A stretch of DNA of 64,000 nt, taken from contig NZ_CP050308.1 of assembly GCF_014189535.1 (NCBI RefSeq), positions 2,455,501-2,519,500 on the forward strand, read 5' to 3'. The notes beneath the pieces are model-generated. The model was not told the DNA's origin. It ran no database searches and saw only the letters and a list, made by a program, of their open reading frames with translations. Origin of the DNA: Rhizobium lusitanum. GTDB lineage: Bacteria > Pseudomonadota > Alphaproteobacteria > Rhizobiales > Rhizobiaceae. Positions 30,649 to 40,118 of this stretch are shown one piece after another (the first letter of the stretch is position 1; each line of letters starts with the position of its first letter). Position numbers and translations under genes: made by a program.

Positions 30649-30673
30649 GTCCCGGTGTTTCACGGGAAAAAGC

Positions 30674-31558
30674 TCAACGCCGCTCAAGCAGCCGGCAGAT
30701 TTCTTCCAGTTGCTCCAAGGTCTTATAGGAAATCTTCACCTGACCGCCGCTGCCGCGATGGTTGATCGCAACATCCAGCCCAAGCGTGTCGGACAGGGTG
30801 CGTTCCAGCGCCAGCGTATCCGAATCCTTGTCATCCTTGCGCGCGGCCAAGGGCCGTGGATCGTTTTGCGCCTTGATATCGTTCTGCGCCAGCCGCTCGG
30901 CATCACGCACCGACATGCCCTTGGAGACGATCGTGCGAGCAAGTGTCGCCGGATCGGAGGTCGATACGAGCGCGCGGGCATGACCGGCCGAAAGGCTACC
31001 GCCGGCGAGCATGTCGCGAACCTGTTCCGGTAGTTTCAGCAGGCGCAGCGAATTGGCGACATGGCTGCGGCTTTTGCCGATGATCTCGCCGAGGTCGTTC
31101 TGCGTATAGCCATGCTCGGCGATCAGCTGCTCGTAGCCCAACGCCTCTTCGAGAGGGTTGAGATCGGCGCGCTGAACGTTTTCAACAATGGCGATTTCCA
31201 GCGCGGTCTTATCGTCAACGTCGCGAACGATGACCGGAATCTCAATCAAACCAGCCAGTTGCGCCGCGCGCCAGCGTCTTTCGCCCGCTATGATTTCATA
31301 GCGATCGGCAGAAACGGTGCGCACGACAACCGGCTGCACAATGCCGTGCTGACGGATAGAGCTGGCGAGGTCGTGCAGCTCACTTTCATCGAAATAACGG
31401 CGTGGATTCTTCGGATTGCGGTTGATGAATTCGATCGGCACCAAGCGATCCGGATTGACGCCCGGCTTGCCGGCCTCAACAGGCGTTGGCTGATCCATCT
31501 CTCCGATGAGAGCTGCCAGGCCGCGCCCGAGACGCCGTTTCGAAAGATCATCATTCAT
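30674..31558 (-). CDS. parB: Chromosome partitioning protein ParB
   Basis: From ATG 31558 the product has 294 residues (a GTG at 31570 would add four). ParB binds parS, spreads as a CTP-dependent clamp and recruits ParA and SMC. The N-terminus RRLGRGLAALIGEM is typical. The CTPase/partner region contains RRYFDESELHDLASSIRQHG and the GERRWRAAQLAGL arginine motif. The central helix-turn-helix (YTQNDLGEIIGKSRSHVANS with LRLLKLPEQVRDML) reads parS. It is the last gene of the mnmE-mnmG-rsmG-parA-parB run, 30 bp after parA. Five parS-like sites occur in this window. Confidence 0.97.
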   Translation of the reverse strand: MNDDLSKRRLGRGLAALIGEMDQPTPVEAGKPGVNPDRLVPIEFINRNPKNPRRYFDESELHDLASSIRQHGIVQPVVVRTVSADRYEIIAGERRWRAAQLAGLIEIPVIVRDVDDKTALEIAIVENVQRADLNPLEEALGYEQLIAEHGYTQNDLGEIIGKSRSHVANSLRLLKLPEQVRDMLAGGSLSAGHARALVSTSDPATLARTIVSKGMSVRDAERLAQNDIKAQNDPRPLAARKDDKDSDTLALERTLSDTLGLDVAINHRGSGGQVKISYKTLEQLEEICRLLERR

Positions 31559-31588
31559 CGCAACACTCACTCCAGAACAAATACACTA

Positions 31589-32404
31589 TCAGGCGGCGGC
31601 CTTCCGCTGCCGTTCCCGCTGGATAACTTCCGACGCCAATTGCAGATAGGCCTGACTGCCGGCGCATTTCAGATCGTAAAGGATCGCCGGCTTGCCATAG
31701 GAGGGCGCCTCGGACACGCGCACGTTGCGCGGAATCAACGTATGGTAGACTTTTTCGCCCAGATGCGTGCGCACATCATTGACGACCTGCTGCGCCAGAT
31801 TGTTGCGGGAATCGAACATCGTCAACACAATCCCCTGAATATCCAGGGTCGGATTGACAGTACGACGCACCTGATCGACCGTCTCCAACAACTGGCTAAG
31901 GCCTTCCAGCGCGAAGAACTCGCACTGCAGCGGCACCAGGACCGAATGCGCGGCCGCCATGGCGTTCATGGTCAACAGGTTGAACGAGGGCGGGCAATCC
32001 ACCAGAATATAGGAGAAAGCCGTCGCGCCAGCGCCGTTCAGAGCCCGACGCAGCCGGAAAACCCGATCAGGCTGCTGCGCAATCTCCATTTCGACACCAA
32101 GCAAATCCATCGTCGAGGGGACGATATAGAGATTCGGCACAGCCGTCTCCTGAACCGTATCGAGGATCGTATGCGTGCCAACCAGAAGATCATAAGAGGA
32201 TACTTTTCGGTCGCGACGGTCTATTCCGAGGCCCGTGCTGGCATTTCCTTGCGGATCGAGATCGACGATCAGGACACGCTCGCCAATAGCGGCCAGAGCC
32301 GTAGCCAAGTTGATCGCGGTGGTTGTCTTACCAACACCACCCTTTTGGTTTGCGATAGTAATAATCCGGTTTCGCTCGCCGATCATTTGCCGCATATCCA
32401 TCAT
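31589..32404 (-). CDS. parA: Chromosome partitioning ATPase ParA (Soj)
   Basis: The 271-residue protein has the deviant Walker A motif KGGVGKTTTA at 21-30 and belongs to the ParA/Soj ATPases that move ParB-parS complexes. The Walker B-like VLIVDLDPQGNASTGLG and YILVDCPPSFNLLTMNAM follow. The C-terminus RNVRVSEAPSYGKPAILYD is typical of chromosomal Soj. The start at ATG 32404 is 2 bp after the rsmG stop, so translation is probably coupled. The frame upstream of it is an overlap with rsmG and was not used. Confidence 0.97.
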   Translation of the reverse strand: MMDMRQMIGERNRIITIANQKGGVGKTTTAINLATALAAIGERVLIVDLDPQGNASTGLGIDRRDRKVSSYDLLVGTHTILDTVQETAVPNLYIVPSTMDLLGVEMEIAQQPDRVFRLRRALNGAGATAFSYILVDCPPSFNLLTMNAMAAAHSVLVPLQCEFFALEGLSQLLETVDQVRRTVNPTLDIQGIVLTMFDSRNNLAQQVVNDVRTHLGEKVYHTLIPRNVRVSEAPSYGKPAILYDLKCAGSQAYLQLASEVIQRERQRKAAA

Positions 32405-32406
32405 GG

Positions 32407-33024
32407 TTAAATTCGACGACGAGGGCGAGTTAACTCTAAGATCACGGAATCGCTCTCGACAACACTGTTGTGTTTTACCAGATCGAACTCCCAACGACCA
32501 CGGGCTTTCTGGACCTCACGTTCGTAATCCCTGCCTTTATGCAGCAGCAAACGTACATTTTCATTACGTTCGACCCATGGCGCTGCATAGTCCAGCAACG
32601 TATCCAGCTCGGCAAGCGCCCGCGCAGAGATGACATCGCAATCAACAATGATCTTCGGCGCCTCCTCGATGCGCACCGCATGAACGGCGCCGCGGGCCTC
32701 GCATTCCCGGAGACAAACCCTTAGAAAGGCGGCCTTTTTCTGGTTGCTTTCCACCAGATCGACATGCCCGTCCTTCTGCTCCGCCAGAAGAATTGCCGTG
32801 ATGATGCCTGGAAAACCGCCGCCACTTCCCAGATCGGCCCAGCGCGCCGGCTTCTGATGAAGCTGGAAAATCTGGGCGCTATCGGCAATATGCCGACGCC
32901 AAAGATCATCGATGGTCGAAGGCGCGACCAGATTGATGGTCTTCGCCCACTTCTGAAAGAGCTCGGCAAAGTGCTGCAGCCGCCCCTGTGTTTCACGTGA
33001 AACACGCAAACCGTTTAATTCCAT
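32407..33024 (-). CDS. rsmG: 16S rRNA (guanine-N7) methyltransferase RsmG (GidB)
   Basis: The 205-residue AdoMet-dependent enzyme methylates G527 of 16S rRNA. Its loss is known to give low-level streptomycin resistance in other bacteria. [21 protein letters not shown] (about residues 67-87) is the AdoMet motif, with [12 protein letters not shown] after it. The start [15 protein letters not shown] is noteworthy because the codons for VSRET form a perfect parS site. It follows mnmG by 33 bp and adjoins parA, the usual gid-par arrangement. Confidence 0.96.
   Translation of the reverse strand: MELNGLRVSRETQGRLQHFAELFQKWAKTINLVAPSTIDDLWRRHIADSAQIFQLHQKPARWADLGSGGGFPGIITAILLAEQKDGHVDLVESNQKKAAFLRVCLRECEARGAVHAVRIEEAPKIIVDCDVISARALAELDTLLDYAAPWVERNENVRLLLHKGRDYEREVQKARGRWEFDLVKHNSVVESDSVILELTRPRRRI
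32989..33004. promoter_or_regulatory. Perfect parS site inside the rsmG 5' coding sequence
   Basis: TGTTTCACGTGAAACA matches the consensus at 16 of 16 positions and extends to an 18-bp palindrome (32988-33005). It is the best parS copy in the window, about 7 kb from the presumed origin and next to parAB. Confidence 0.93.
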
Positions 33025-33057
33025 GGCAGGACTCTCACACCTTGCAATGCCTTGATA

Positions 33058-34937
33058 TTACGAAACAAGCTTGCGCTCATCCACCGCCGTCAGCTTGCGC
33101 AGATGGGCCAACAATAGCGATATCGCCGCCGGCGTCATTCCGTCAATCCGCGAAGCCTGGGCGATATTCTTCGGCCGTGCTTTCATCAACTTCTGCTTCA
33201 GCTCATTCGATAGCCCCGACAATATCGAGAAATCGAAGTCAGTAGGGATGAGCCGCTCTTCCTCGCGCCGAACCTGGACGATATCCGAGGTTTGGCGATC
33301 CATATAGACCGCATAGGCCGCCTCGATCTCAACAGCTTCAACGACACGCCGATCGATCGAACGCAGTTCCGGCCATAGACCGGACAGTGATTCAATCGAA
33401 TGCTCCGGATAGGACAAGAGATCATAGGCCGTCCGGCGCTGACCATCCTTATTAAGATGCAGACCAGCCTTCTCTGCCTCATTCGGCGTGACGCTCAGCG
33501 TCTTCAGTTGAGTCCGCGCATAGTCGAGCTTCTCAATGTAATCACCAAAGCGAGCTGCGCGCGCAGTACCGACACAACCGATAGTCAGGCCAAGAGGCGT
33601 CAAACGAACATCAGCATTGTCAGCGCGCAGCGACAGTCGATATTCGGCGCGCGATGTGAACATGCGATAGGGTTCGGCGACGCCACGCGAGGTGAGATCG
33701 TCGATCATCACACCAATATAAGAGTCCGTTCGGCTGAGTTGGATCGCGTCGCCACCTGAGGCCAATCGCGCCGCGTTGAGGCCAGCAATCAGCCCCTGCG
33801 CTCCCGCTTCCTCATACCCCGTGGTTCCATTGATCTGCCCCGCCAAGAATAGGCCCGGGATCTTCATTACTTCCAACGAAGGCTTCAATTCGCGCGGATC
33901 GACGTGATCATACTCAATCGCATAACCGCATTGAAGGATTCGGACTCGTTCCAGACCCGGAATAGTCCTGATGAAAGCATCCTGAACGTCCTCAGGGAGG
34001 GACGTCGATATGCCGTTGGGATAGACCGTCGTATCGTCGAGCCCCTCCGGCTCCAGAAAGATCTGATGCCCGTCACGCTCGCCGAACTTGACGATCTTAT
34101 CCTCGATCGACGGACAATAGCGCGGTCCGACACCCTCGATCTGCCCGGAATACATCGCCGAACGCATAAGATTATCGGCAATGATCTTATGCGTCGCTGG
34201 CGTCGTCCGCGTCACCCCGCATTCGATTTGCGGATTCACGATGCTATCCGTCATGAACGAAAAAGGCACTGGCACGTCATCGGCGCCCTGGCGCCCGACC
34301 GCATTCCAATCAATTGTCGTGCCATCAAGACGCGCAGGTGTTCCCGTCTTCAGGCGGGCCAGCGCCAGCCCATAGCGCTCCAGCGTCCCCGACAGGCCCA
34401 CCGACGGTTCTTCGCCCACGCGGCCAGCAGGAATTTTCCTGTCGCCAATATGGATCAAGCCGCGCAGAAATGTGCCGGTCGTCAGGACAACGGCGCCACA
34501 GCGGAATGTCCGACCATCCTTCAGCACCACAGCGGAGACACGACCGTTACTAATGGTCAGATCGAAGGCGTCACCTTCGATAATGTCAAGATTTTCAATC
34601 GCGGCGATCTCAGCCTGCATGGCAAGGCGGTAGAGCTTGCGGTCGGCCTGCGTGCGCGGACCACGGACAGCCGGACCTTTTTTCGGTTCAGCATCCGGAA
34701 CTGAATGCCGCCGGCATCGGCAACGCGGCCCATCAGGCCATCGAGCGCATCGATCTCACGAACCAGATGACCCTTACCTAGGCCGCCGATCGCCGGATTG
34801 CAGGACATTACGCCGATCGTATCGCGCTTGTGCGTGAGCAGAGCCGTTTTGGCGCCCAGCCGAGCAGCTGCGGCCGCAGCTTCGCTGCCCGCATGCCCGC
34901 CTCCGACGACGATCACATCATAACTAGTCTCGAGCAT
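33058..34937 (-). CDS. mnmG: tRNA uridine modification enzyme MnmG (GidA), apparent 1-base frameshift
   Basis: With MnmE this FAD protein makes the 5-carboxymethylaminomethyl group on wobble uridine. The N-terminus has the FAD motif [20 protein letters not shown], then [24 protein letters not shown]. The C-terminal part includes [26 protein letters not shown]. Between them the frame is broken at the run of six A on the coding strand (T6 at 34678-34683): reading seven A gives [20 protein letters not shown] and a normal 626-residue protein. A sequencing error is the simplest reading. ATG 34937 follows GAGGG. It lies between mnmE and rsmG, and two parS-like sites sit in its upstream gap. Confidence 0.95.
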
Positions 34938-34992
34938 TGCCAAGCCCTCAGTGTTGCCGTCTGTTTGGCACACCAATTTAAGGAGTCAAGAA

Positions 34993-35008
34993 CGTTTCAC
35001 GTGAAACC
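34993..35008. promoter_or_regulatory. parS-like site (14/16) in the mnmE-mnmG gap
   Basis: CGTTTCACGTGAAACC has the full 14-bp core palindrome GTTTCACGTGAAAC with both outer bases changed. It lies 26 bp from the next site in the same gap. Confidence 0.8.
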
Positions 35009-35034
35009 TTTTGAATCGCCTATCTCATAGGCCG

Positions 35035-35050
35035 TGTTTCACGTGAATCA
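35035..35050. promoter_or_regulatory. parS-like site (15/16) overlapping the mnmE stop
   Basis: TGTTTCACGTGAATCA matches the consensus at 15 of 16 positions. It overlaps the last codon of mnmE (minus strand, stop at 35048-35050). Confidence 0.8.
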
Positions 35051-36367
35051 CTTTCCGATGCAAAATTCGGAGAAGATCACGTCGAGAAGATCCTCGACAT
35101 CGACCCTTCCGGTAATCCGGCCGAGACTATGCCCGGCCTGGCGAAGGTATTCCGCACGAATATCCAATCCGGCAGAAGCGGCGCTAACCGCCTCCGTCAG
35201 CGCCTCCAGGCTCTCAGCCAATAGAGTCCGGTGCCTCAAACGGCTCGGCAGGGCCAACGACAGAGAAGTAGAGCGTTCCTGGAGATCTCCAACCAATAGC
35301 TGATGCAATTCCGCGAGACCGGAGCCAGTGCTCGAGGAAATACAGAGATCGTATTCATAGTCCCTGGCCCGATGAATATCCGCTTTGGTGCCGACGCGAA
35401 AAATCCGGCCGCCAAAGCCGGGAAAATCGGTCTGCGCCTCCGTGCCAATCTCCGCGAGAGAAAGAACAACATCGGCTTCCGCCGCTGTCCTCAATGCGCG
35501 CTTTATCCCCTCGCGCTCAATGACTTCCTCGGTTTCGCGCAATCCGGCCGTATCGTAGAGCCGAACCGCGTAACCCTCCATATTGAGATCAACATGCAGG
35601 ACGTCGCGCGTCGTGCCGGCAATGTCGGTGACGATCGCCACCTCGCGACGCGCCAGCGCATTCATCAGGCTGGATTTTCCGGCATTGGGCGCACCAGCGA
35701 TGACGACCTTCAAACCGTCGCGAACAATCTCGCCAAAGCCGGCGCCGGCAAGATGCGCTGACAGTTCCGCCCGCAGCTTCGCCATATCATCCCAGACCAG
35801 ATCGGATACCGAGCCGGGCACGTCGTCTTCATCGGCAAAATCCAGCTCAGCTTCAATCAGGGCACGGGCGCGAGTCAGGCGATCAGCCCACCCTTCATAG
35901 AGTTTCGAAAGGCCACCAGCAGCATGCTCTACAGCCAAGCGCCGCTGCATTTCTGTCTCGGCGGCGATGAGATCGGCAAGGCCCTCAACCTCGACAAGAT
36001 CCATCTTGCCGTTTTCCAGGGCGCGACGAGAGAATTCACCGTGCTCCGCCAGGCGGCAGCCATCGAAGTCGGTAAGTTCATCCAAAAGCGCGGCAACAAC
36101 GGCCTTGCCACCGTGAACCTGGATTTCCGCGCAGTCTTCACCCGTAAACGAGGCTGGCGCGGGGAAGATCAGCACCAGACCTTGGTCGATCGTTAAACCG
36201 TTACGAGTCCGAATCGTTTTCAATGCCGCCTGTCGAGGCTTCGGCAATGAGCCAGCCAGTGCATGTACCGCGGCAAGTGCCTCAGGACCGCTAATCCGCA
36301 CCACCGCTACCCCAGCTGGAAGAGCACCGCTTGAAAGCGCAAAGATCGTATCACCGATTGTGTTCAT
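35048..36367 (-). CDS. mnmE: tRNA modification GTPase MnmE (TrmE)
   Basis: The 439-residue protein is the GTPase partner of MnmG. An N-terminal folate-binding domain ([22 protein letters not shown]) is followed by a helical domain that encloses the G domain: [14 protein letters not shown] (G1, near residue 227), DIAGTTRD (G2) and [10 protein letters not shown] (G3). The C-terminus is the conserved CIGK, whose Cys is needed for modification. It starts the mnmE-mnmG-rsmG-parA-parB run. The upstream region contains a cluster of GANTC sites. Confidence 0.97.
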   Translation of the reverse strand: MNTIGDTIFALSSGALPAGVAVVRISGPEALAAVHALAGSLPKPRQAALKTIRTRNGLTIDQGLVLIFPAPASFTGEDCAEIQVHGGKAVVAALLDELTDFDGCRLAEHGEFSRRALENGKMDLVEVEGLADLIAAETEMQRRLAVEHAAGGLSKLYEGWADRLTRARALIEAELDFADEDDVPGSVSDLVWDDMAKLRAELSAHLAGAGFGEIVRDGLKVVIAGAPNAGKSSLMNALARREVAIVTDIAGTTRDVLHVDLNMEGYAVRLYDTAGLRETEEVIEREGIKRALRTAAEADVVLSLAEIGTEAQTDFPGFGGRIFRVGTKADIHRARDYEYDLCISSSTGSGLAELHQLLVGDLQERSTSLSLALPSRLRHRTLLAESLEALTEAVSAASAGLDIRAEYLRQAGHSLGRITGRVDVEDLLDVIFSEFCIGK

Positions 36368-36384
36368 CTAATTGATCCGCATCC

Positions 36385-36418
36385 GAATCGATTCCCGGCA
36401 CTCTGCGGCAAAGGAGTC
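36385..36418. promoter_or_regulatory. Cluster of three GANTC sites upstream of mnmE
   Basis: GAATC (36385-36389), GATTC (36390-36394) and GAGTC (36414-36418) lie 18-51 bp upstream of the mnmE ATG. GANTC is methylated by CcrM in alphaproteobacteria and can tune GcrA-dependent promoters. The cluster is seen in the sequence, and regulation by it is inferred. Confidence 0.4.
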
Positions 36419-36583
36419 GATCTCTTACTATCTTCCAAACTAATCAGTCTTTCGTCCGATTACCTCAAAGCGAAGTGTTTCACGATTTGCAGCACGGAGC
36501 GAATGAGACCAAAGATCTCGCTCCGCAAAATCAGTAACACCCGGTCAATCGAAACATATGGTACCTCCAGGACAATAAACGAA

Positions 36584-36607
36584 ATCGGGCCGCAAACGCG
36601 ACCCGAT
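36584..36607 (-). terminator. Probable terminator of rho
   Basis: ATCGGG (36584-36589) pairs with CCCGAT (36602-36607), with CGC/GCG inside after one mismatch. On the minus strand TTTCGTTTATTG follows. It lies 53 bp beyond the rho stop. Confidence 0.6.
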
Positions 36608-36660
36608 CCATATTGTCATAGCGTCCGTCACCCATGAGCGACGGTCAATCCGGTTAAGGA

Positions 36661-37926
36661 TCAGGTGTTCATCGAGTCGAAGAAATCCGGATTGTTCTTC
36701 GTCTGCTTCAACTTGTCGATCAGGAATTCGATCCCGTCGGTGGTACCCATTGGTGCGAGGATACGGCGCAGGACGAAGATCTTCTGCAGATCCTGACGCG
36801 GCACCAGCAGGTCTTCCTTACGCGTACCGGACTTGAGGATATCCATGGCCGGGAAGATACGCTTGTCGGCGACCTTACGGTCGAGCACGATTTCCGAGTT
36901 ACCGGTGCCCTTGAATTCTTCGAAGATCACTTCGTCCATCCGGCTGCCGGTATCGATCAGCGCGGTGGCGATGATCGTCAGCGAACCGCCTTCTTCGATA
37001 TTACGCGCAGCACCGAAGAAGCGCTTCGGGCGCTGCAGGGCGTTGGCGTCGACACCGCCCGTCAGGACCTTGCCAGACGAGGGAACGACGGTGTTGTAGG
37101 CACGGCCTAGGCGCGTGATCGAATCGAGCAGGATGACAACGTCGCGTCCATGTTCGACAAGGCGCTTGGCCTTCTCGATAACCATTTCGGCAACCTGAAC
37201 GTGGCGCACAGCCGGTTCGTCGAAGGTCGAGGAGACGACTTCGCCGCGCACCGAGCGCTGCATGTCGGTCACTTCTTCCGGACGTTCGTCGATCAGCAGA
37301 ACGATCAGATAGCAATCCGGATGATTGGCCGTGATCGAGTGGGCGATGTTCTGCAGCAGCACGGTCTTACCGGTGCGCGGCGGCGCTACGATCAATCCGC
37401 GTTGGCCCTTGCCGAGCGGCGCTACGAGATCAATGACGCGGGACGAAAGATCCTTGGTGGTGGGAACGTCGAGCTCCATGCGGAAACGCTCGTTCGGATA
37501 GAGCGGCGTCAGATTGTCGAAATGGACCTTGTGGCGAATTTTTTCCGGGTCGTCGAAATTGATGGTGTTGACCTTCAGCAGCGCGAAATAGCGCTCGCCT
37601 TCCTTCGGTCCACGGATCGGTCCCTCGACGGTATCACCGGTCTTCAGCGAGAAGCGGCGGATCTGCGACGGCGAGATGTAAATATCGTCCGGACCTGGGA
37701 GATAATTAGCATTCGCGGAGCGCAGGAAACCGAAGCCGTCCTGCAAAACCTCAACGACGCCTTCACCGATAATTTCAACATCCTGGCTGGCGAGTTCCTT
37801 CAGGATCGCAAACATCAGTTCCTGTTTGCGCATCGTGCTGGCGTTTTCGACCTCGAGCGATTCAGCAAATGCCAGAAGATCGGTCGGGGATTTGTTCTTA
37901 AGTTCTTGAAGCTTCATTTCAGCCAT
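36661..37926 (-). CDS. rho: Transcription termination factor Rho
   Basis: The 421-residue hexameric RNA helicase ends transcription at Rho-dependent sites. The N-terminal helix bundle ([20 protein letters not shown]) precedes the RNA-binding cold-shock-like domain ([20 protein letters not shown], then [19 protein letters not shown]). The ATPase domain has the Walker [13 protein letters not shown] near residue 175, [11 protein letters not shown], and the Q/R-loop region. The start at ATG 37926 is supported by family length, and MKLQ three codons later is an alternative. It is 198 bp after hemJ. The upstream frame to 38025 is not family-like. Confidence 0.97.
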   Translation of the reverse strand: MAEMKLQELKNKSPTDLLAFAESLEVENASTMRKQELMFAILKELASQDVEIIGEGVVEVLQDGFGFLRSANANYLPGPDDIYISPSQIRRFSLKTGDTVEGPIRGPKEGERYFALLKVNTINFDDPEKIRHKVHFDNLTPLYPNERFRMELDVPTTKDLSSRVIDLVAPLGKGQRGLIVAPPRTGKTVLLQNIAHSITANHPDCYLIVLLIDERPEEVTDMQRSVRGEVVSSTFDEPAVRHVQVAEMVIEKAKRLVEHGRDVVILLDSITRLGRAYNTVVPSSGKVLTGGVDANALQRPKRFFGAARNIEEGGSLTIIATALIDTGSRMDEVIFEEFKGTGNSEIVLDRKVADKRIFPAMDILKSGTRKEDLLVPRQDLQKIFVLRRILAPMGTTDGIEFLIDKLKQTKNNPDFFDSMNT

Positions 37927-38124
37927 GAAGGGAATTACTCTATTTTTAGAAGGGGAAAGGCAATGTTGGTCGTATTCAGAGCCGCGATGGGGGAGCTCGC
38001 GGGCGATAGAACTGATACATGCCACGAAGAAGAGATGGCGGGAAAATAGCGATTCAGTTGGCGCCCCGCAAGGGGGGCCGGCGAAATGAGGAAAATTTTA
38101 CTTTAACGCGCAGTTCCGCCGATT

Positions 38125-38679
38125 TTACGCGAAGGGCTTTACCACCGCCAGGATGACGATCACGATCATTAACAGGGTCGGCCCTTCGTTGATAATCCGC
38201 CAATGCCGGGCTGAATAGCGGTTGTCATCGCGGGCAAAGGCCCGCACCGCGCGGCTGAGGAACATATGCACGCCCGTCAGCAGCACGACAAGCCCGATCT
38301 TGGCATGTAGCCATCCGCCATGGAAACCATAGACCGACCAGGCGAGATAGAGCCCGAAAATCCAGGTCAGCATCATCGCCGGCGTCATGATCCCCTTCAG
38401 GAGCCGGCGCTCCATCACCTTGAAATTCTCGGATTGCTGCGAACCTGGCTCGGCATCCGTGTGATAGACGAACAGCCTTGGCAGATAGAGCAGACCCGCC
38501 ATCCACGAGATCACCGCGATGATATGCAGCGCCTTGACCCAGAGGTAGAGATCGTCCGGATGCCAGGCGAACAGGCCGATCGCCAGCGCCACGAACAGCA
38601 GGATCATGAAATAGGCACGGCGGCTGGCGCGGGCGCCCGCAGCCGCATCCGTCTGTTTTTCCGTCGGTTGCTCGCTCAT
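38125..38679 (-). CDS. hemJ: Protoporphyrinogen oxidase HemJ
   Basis: The 184-residue membrane protein oxidises protoporphyrinogen IX to protoporphyrin IX in bacteria lacking HemG/HemY. Four hydrophobic segments are visible (about 25-40, 48-66, 98-118 and 125-145), plus one at the C-terminus. The conserved heme-binding histidine lies in WVKALHIIAVISWMAGLLYL, and RLFVYH and LLTGVHMFLSR are other signatures. It is 4 bp from the hemE stop, so the two heme genes form one unit. The ATG at 38679 fits the family better than the upstream one at 38727. Confidence 0.93.
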   Translation of the reverse strand: MSEQPTEKQTDAAAGARASRRAYFMILLFVALAIGLFAWHPDDLYLWVKALHIIAVISWMAGLLYLPRLFVYHTDAEPGSQQSENFKVMERRLLKGIMTPAMMLTWIFGLYLAWSVYGFHGGWLHAKIGLVVLLTGVHMFLSRAVRAFARDDNRYSARHWRIINEGPTLLMIVIVILAVVKPFA

Positions 38680-38683
38680 GGCC

Positions 38684-39727
38684 TCAGCCCTTCCATCCAC
38701 GAACGCGTTCCACCAGCGCGGTGACATTGGCTGGATCGGCCTGCGGCGTGATGCCGTGGCCCAGATTGAAGATCAGCGGGCCGTGGCCCAGTTGCTGCAG
38801 GATATCGTCAATCCCGTCCTCCAGCGGCTTGCCGCCGGCAACAACACGCATCGGATCGAGATTTCCCTGCACCGGTCCCTCCCGCTGCAACTCCTTGGCA
38901 AAGGCGAGCGGCACAGACCAATCGAGTCCGATCGCATCGGCGCCCGTCTTCTGGCGATATGTCTTCAGCTGATACCCCGCTCCCTTGGCGAATGCGATGA
39001 TCCGCGCGTGCGGTCGTTGCGCCTTCACCGAAGCGATGATCCTTGCCACCGGCTTGATGGCGAAAGCCTCGAATTCCTGCTCGCCAAGCACACCCGCCCA
39101 GGAATCGAAAATCTGCACAGCATCGGCGCCGGCATCAATCTGCGCCACGAGATAGGCGGCTGATATCTCCGCAAGCAGCATCAGCAAATGCTCGAACGCT
39201 TTTGGATATCGGTAGGCGAAAAGCCTGGCAGGGGCCTGGTCCGGCGTGCCGTGTCCGGCGATCATGTAGGTCGCAACCGTCCAGGGTGCTCCGCAGAAAC
39301 CGAGAAGCGTCGTCTCATCCGGCAGTTCCCCCCGCAGCCGCCGCACCGTTTCCATGACCGGAGCGAGATGCTGAAGCACGCCATCCGCTTTCAACGCGAA
39401 AATGCCCGCCTCGTCGATCGGATCCATTTCTGGGCCATGTCCCTCGGTATAAAGGACATTGCGGTTCAGTGCGTCGGGGATCACCAGGATATCCGAAAAC
39501 ATGATCGCTGCATCAAAGCCATAACGCCGGATCGGCTGCATCGTCACTTCGACCGCATGCTCCGGGCTGTAGCAGAGATCGAGAAAGCTTCCAGCCTTTG
39601 CTCTCGTCTGCCGATATTCCGGAAGATAGCGTCCCGCCTGGCGCATAAGCCAGATGGGGGGAGGGGTCAGCGTTTCCCCGCTGAGTACCCTTAAGATCTT
39701 CCGGCGCGCACTGTTCACAGTCATCAT
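38684..39727 (-). CDS. hemE: Uroporphyrinogen decarboxylase HemE
   Basis: The 347-residue cytoplasmic enzyme removes four carboxyl groups from uroporphyrinogen [18 protein letters not shown] near the N-terminus is the signature with the substrate-binding Arg. [11 protein letters not shown] carries the catalytic Asp, and [14 protein letters not shown] is the second signature. MMTVNSARR starts at 39727, and an ATG at 39724 is equally possible. Its promoter must lie in the origin region upstream, as for hemE of Caulobacter crescentus. It forms an operon with hemJ. Confidence 0.97.
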   Translation of the reverse strand: MMTVNSARRKILRVLSGETLTPPPIWLMRQAGRYLPEYRQTRAKAGSFLDLCYSPEHAVEVTMQPIRRYGFDAAIMFSDILVIPDALNRNVLYTEGHGPEMDPIDEAGIFALKADGVLQHLAPVMETVRRLRGELPDETTLLGFCGAPWTVATYMIAGHGTPDQAPARLFAYRYPKAFEHLLMLLAEISAAYLVAQIDAGADAVQIFDSWAGVLGEQEFEAFAIKPVARIIASVKAQRPHARIIAFAKGAGYQLKTYRQKTGADAIGLDWSVPLAFAKELQREGPVQGNLDPMRVVAGGKPLEDGIDDILQQLGHGPLIFNLGHGITPQADPANVTALVERVRGWKG

Positions 39728-40118
39728 CCCATATAAAAACAAAGATATATCTTAAGTTTCTATTTCTTAGAGTCTGTGACTATCAAGGATTAAAATTCAT
39801 CCACGGCTGATCCAATTTGTCGCGCCTCCATCCCGGATTTCGCAAAAAGTTCAGGCTCTCTCCGGGATATGTGGAAAAGATAAGCGTTAGATCAATAATT
39901 CTAAGTGCTTGGCTCAGATTCCCTATCGATCCCATCTGGGGATAAACTGGGGAGACGTGTTGCTCAAAATAGCTTATCCACATTACCCACAAGCGCCGCT
40001 GAACGCCTTCCCGAAAAACCGAAATGTGGAAAAGTCGGAGGTTTTCCACTTGCCCCCGACCGGGCGGTTCCCGTACCTCTCTTTTCTCCCATGATATCAA
40101 CAGGTGATGGAAAGTAGC
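39728..40118. other. oriC: Putative chromosomal replication origin (oriC)
   Basis: This 391-bp gap between divergent hemE and the PEP-synthase regulator gene has no credible gene. It contains the perfect DnaA box TTATCCACA (39974-39982), an abutting TTACCCACA (39983-39991), and TTTTCCACA on the minus strand at 39870-39878 and 40025-40033. TTTTCCACT (40042-40050) and TTATCCCCA (minus strand, 39937-39945) are weaker. TGGGGA, like Caulobacter W-boxes, is at 39937-39942 and 39948-39953. An AT-rich stretch at about 39728-39800 could unwind. Origins next to hemE are known in Caulobacter crescentus and Sinorhizobium meliloti. The gene-strand switch here agrees. Confidence 0.85.
39974..39991 (+). promoter_or_regulatory. 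Tandem DnaA boxes in oriC
   Basis: TTATCCACA (39974-39982), identical to the DnaA consensus, is directly followed by TTACCCACA (39983-39991, one mismatch) in the same orientation. A head-to-tail pair of this kind is expected to load DnaA cooperatively. Confidence 0.8.

Noticed and set aside
30656..30671. Sixth parS-like sequence just past the parB stop (TGTTTCACGGGAAAAA)
   Set aside because: Two changes fall inside the palindrome and break its symmetry, so ParB binding is doubtful. It may be a decayed copy.
36474..36489. GTGTTTCACGATTTGC upstream of mnmE as a parS
   Set aside because: Only the left half-site matches. The right half is absent.
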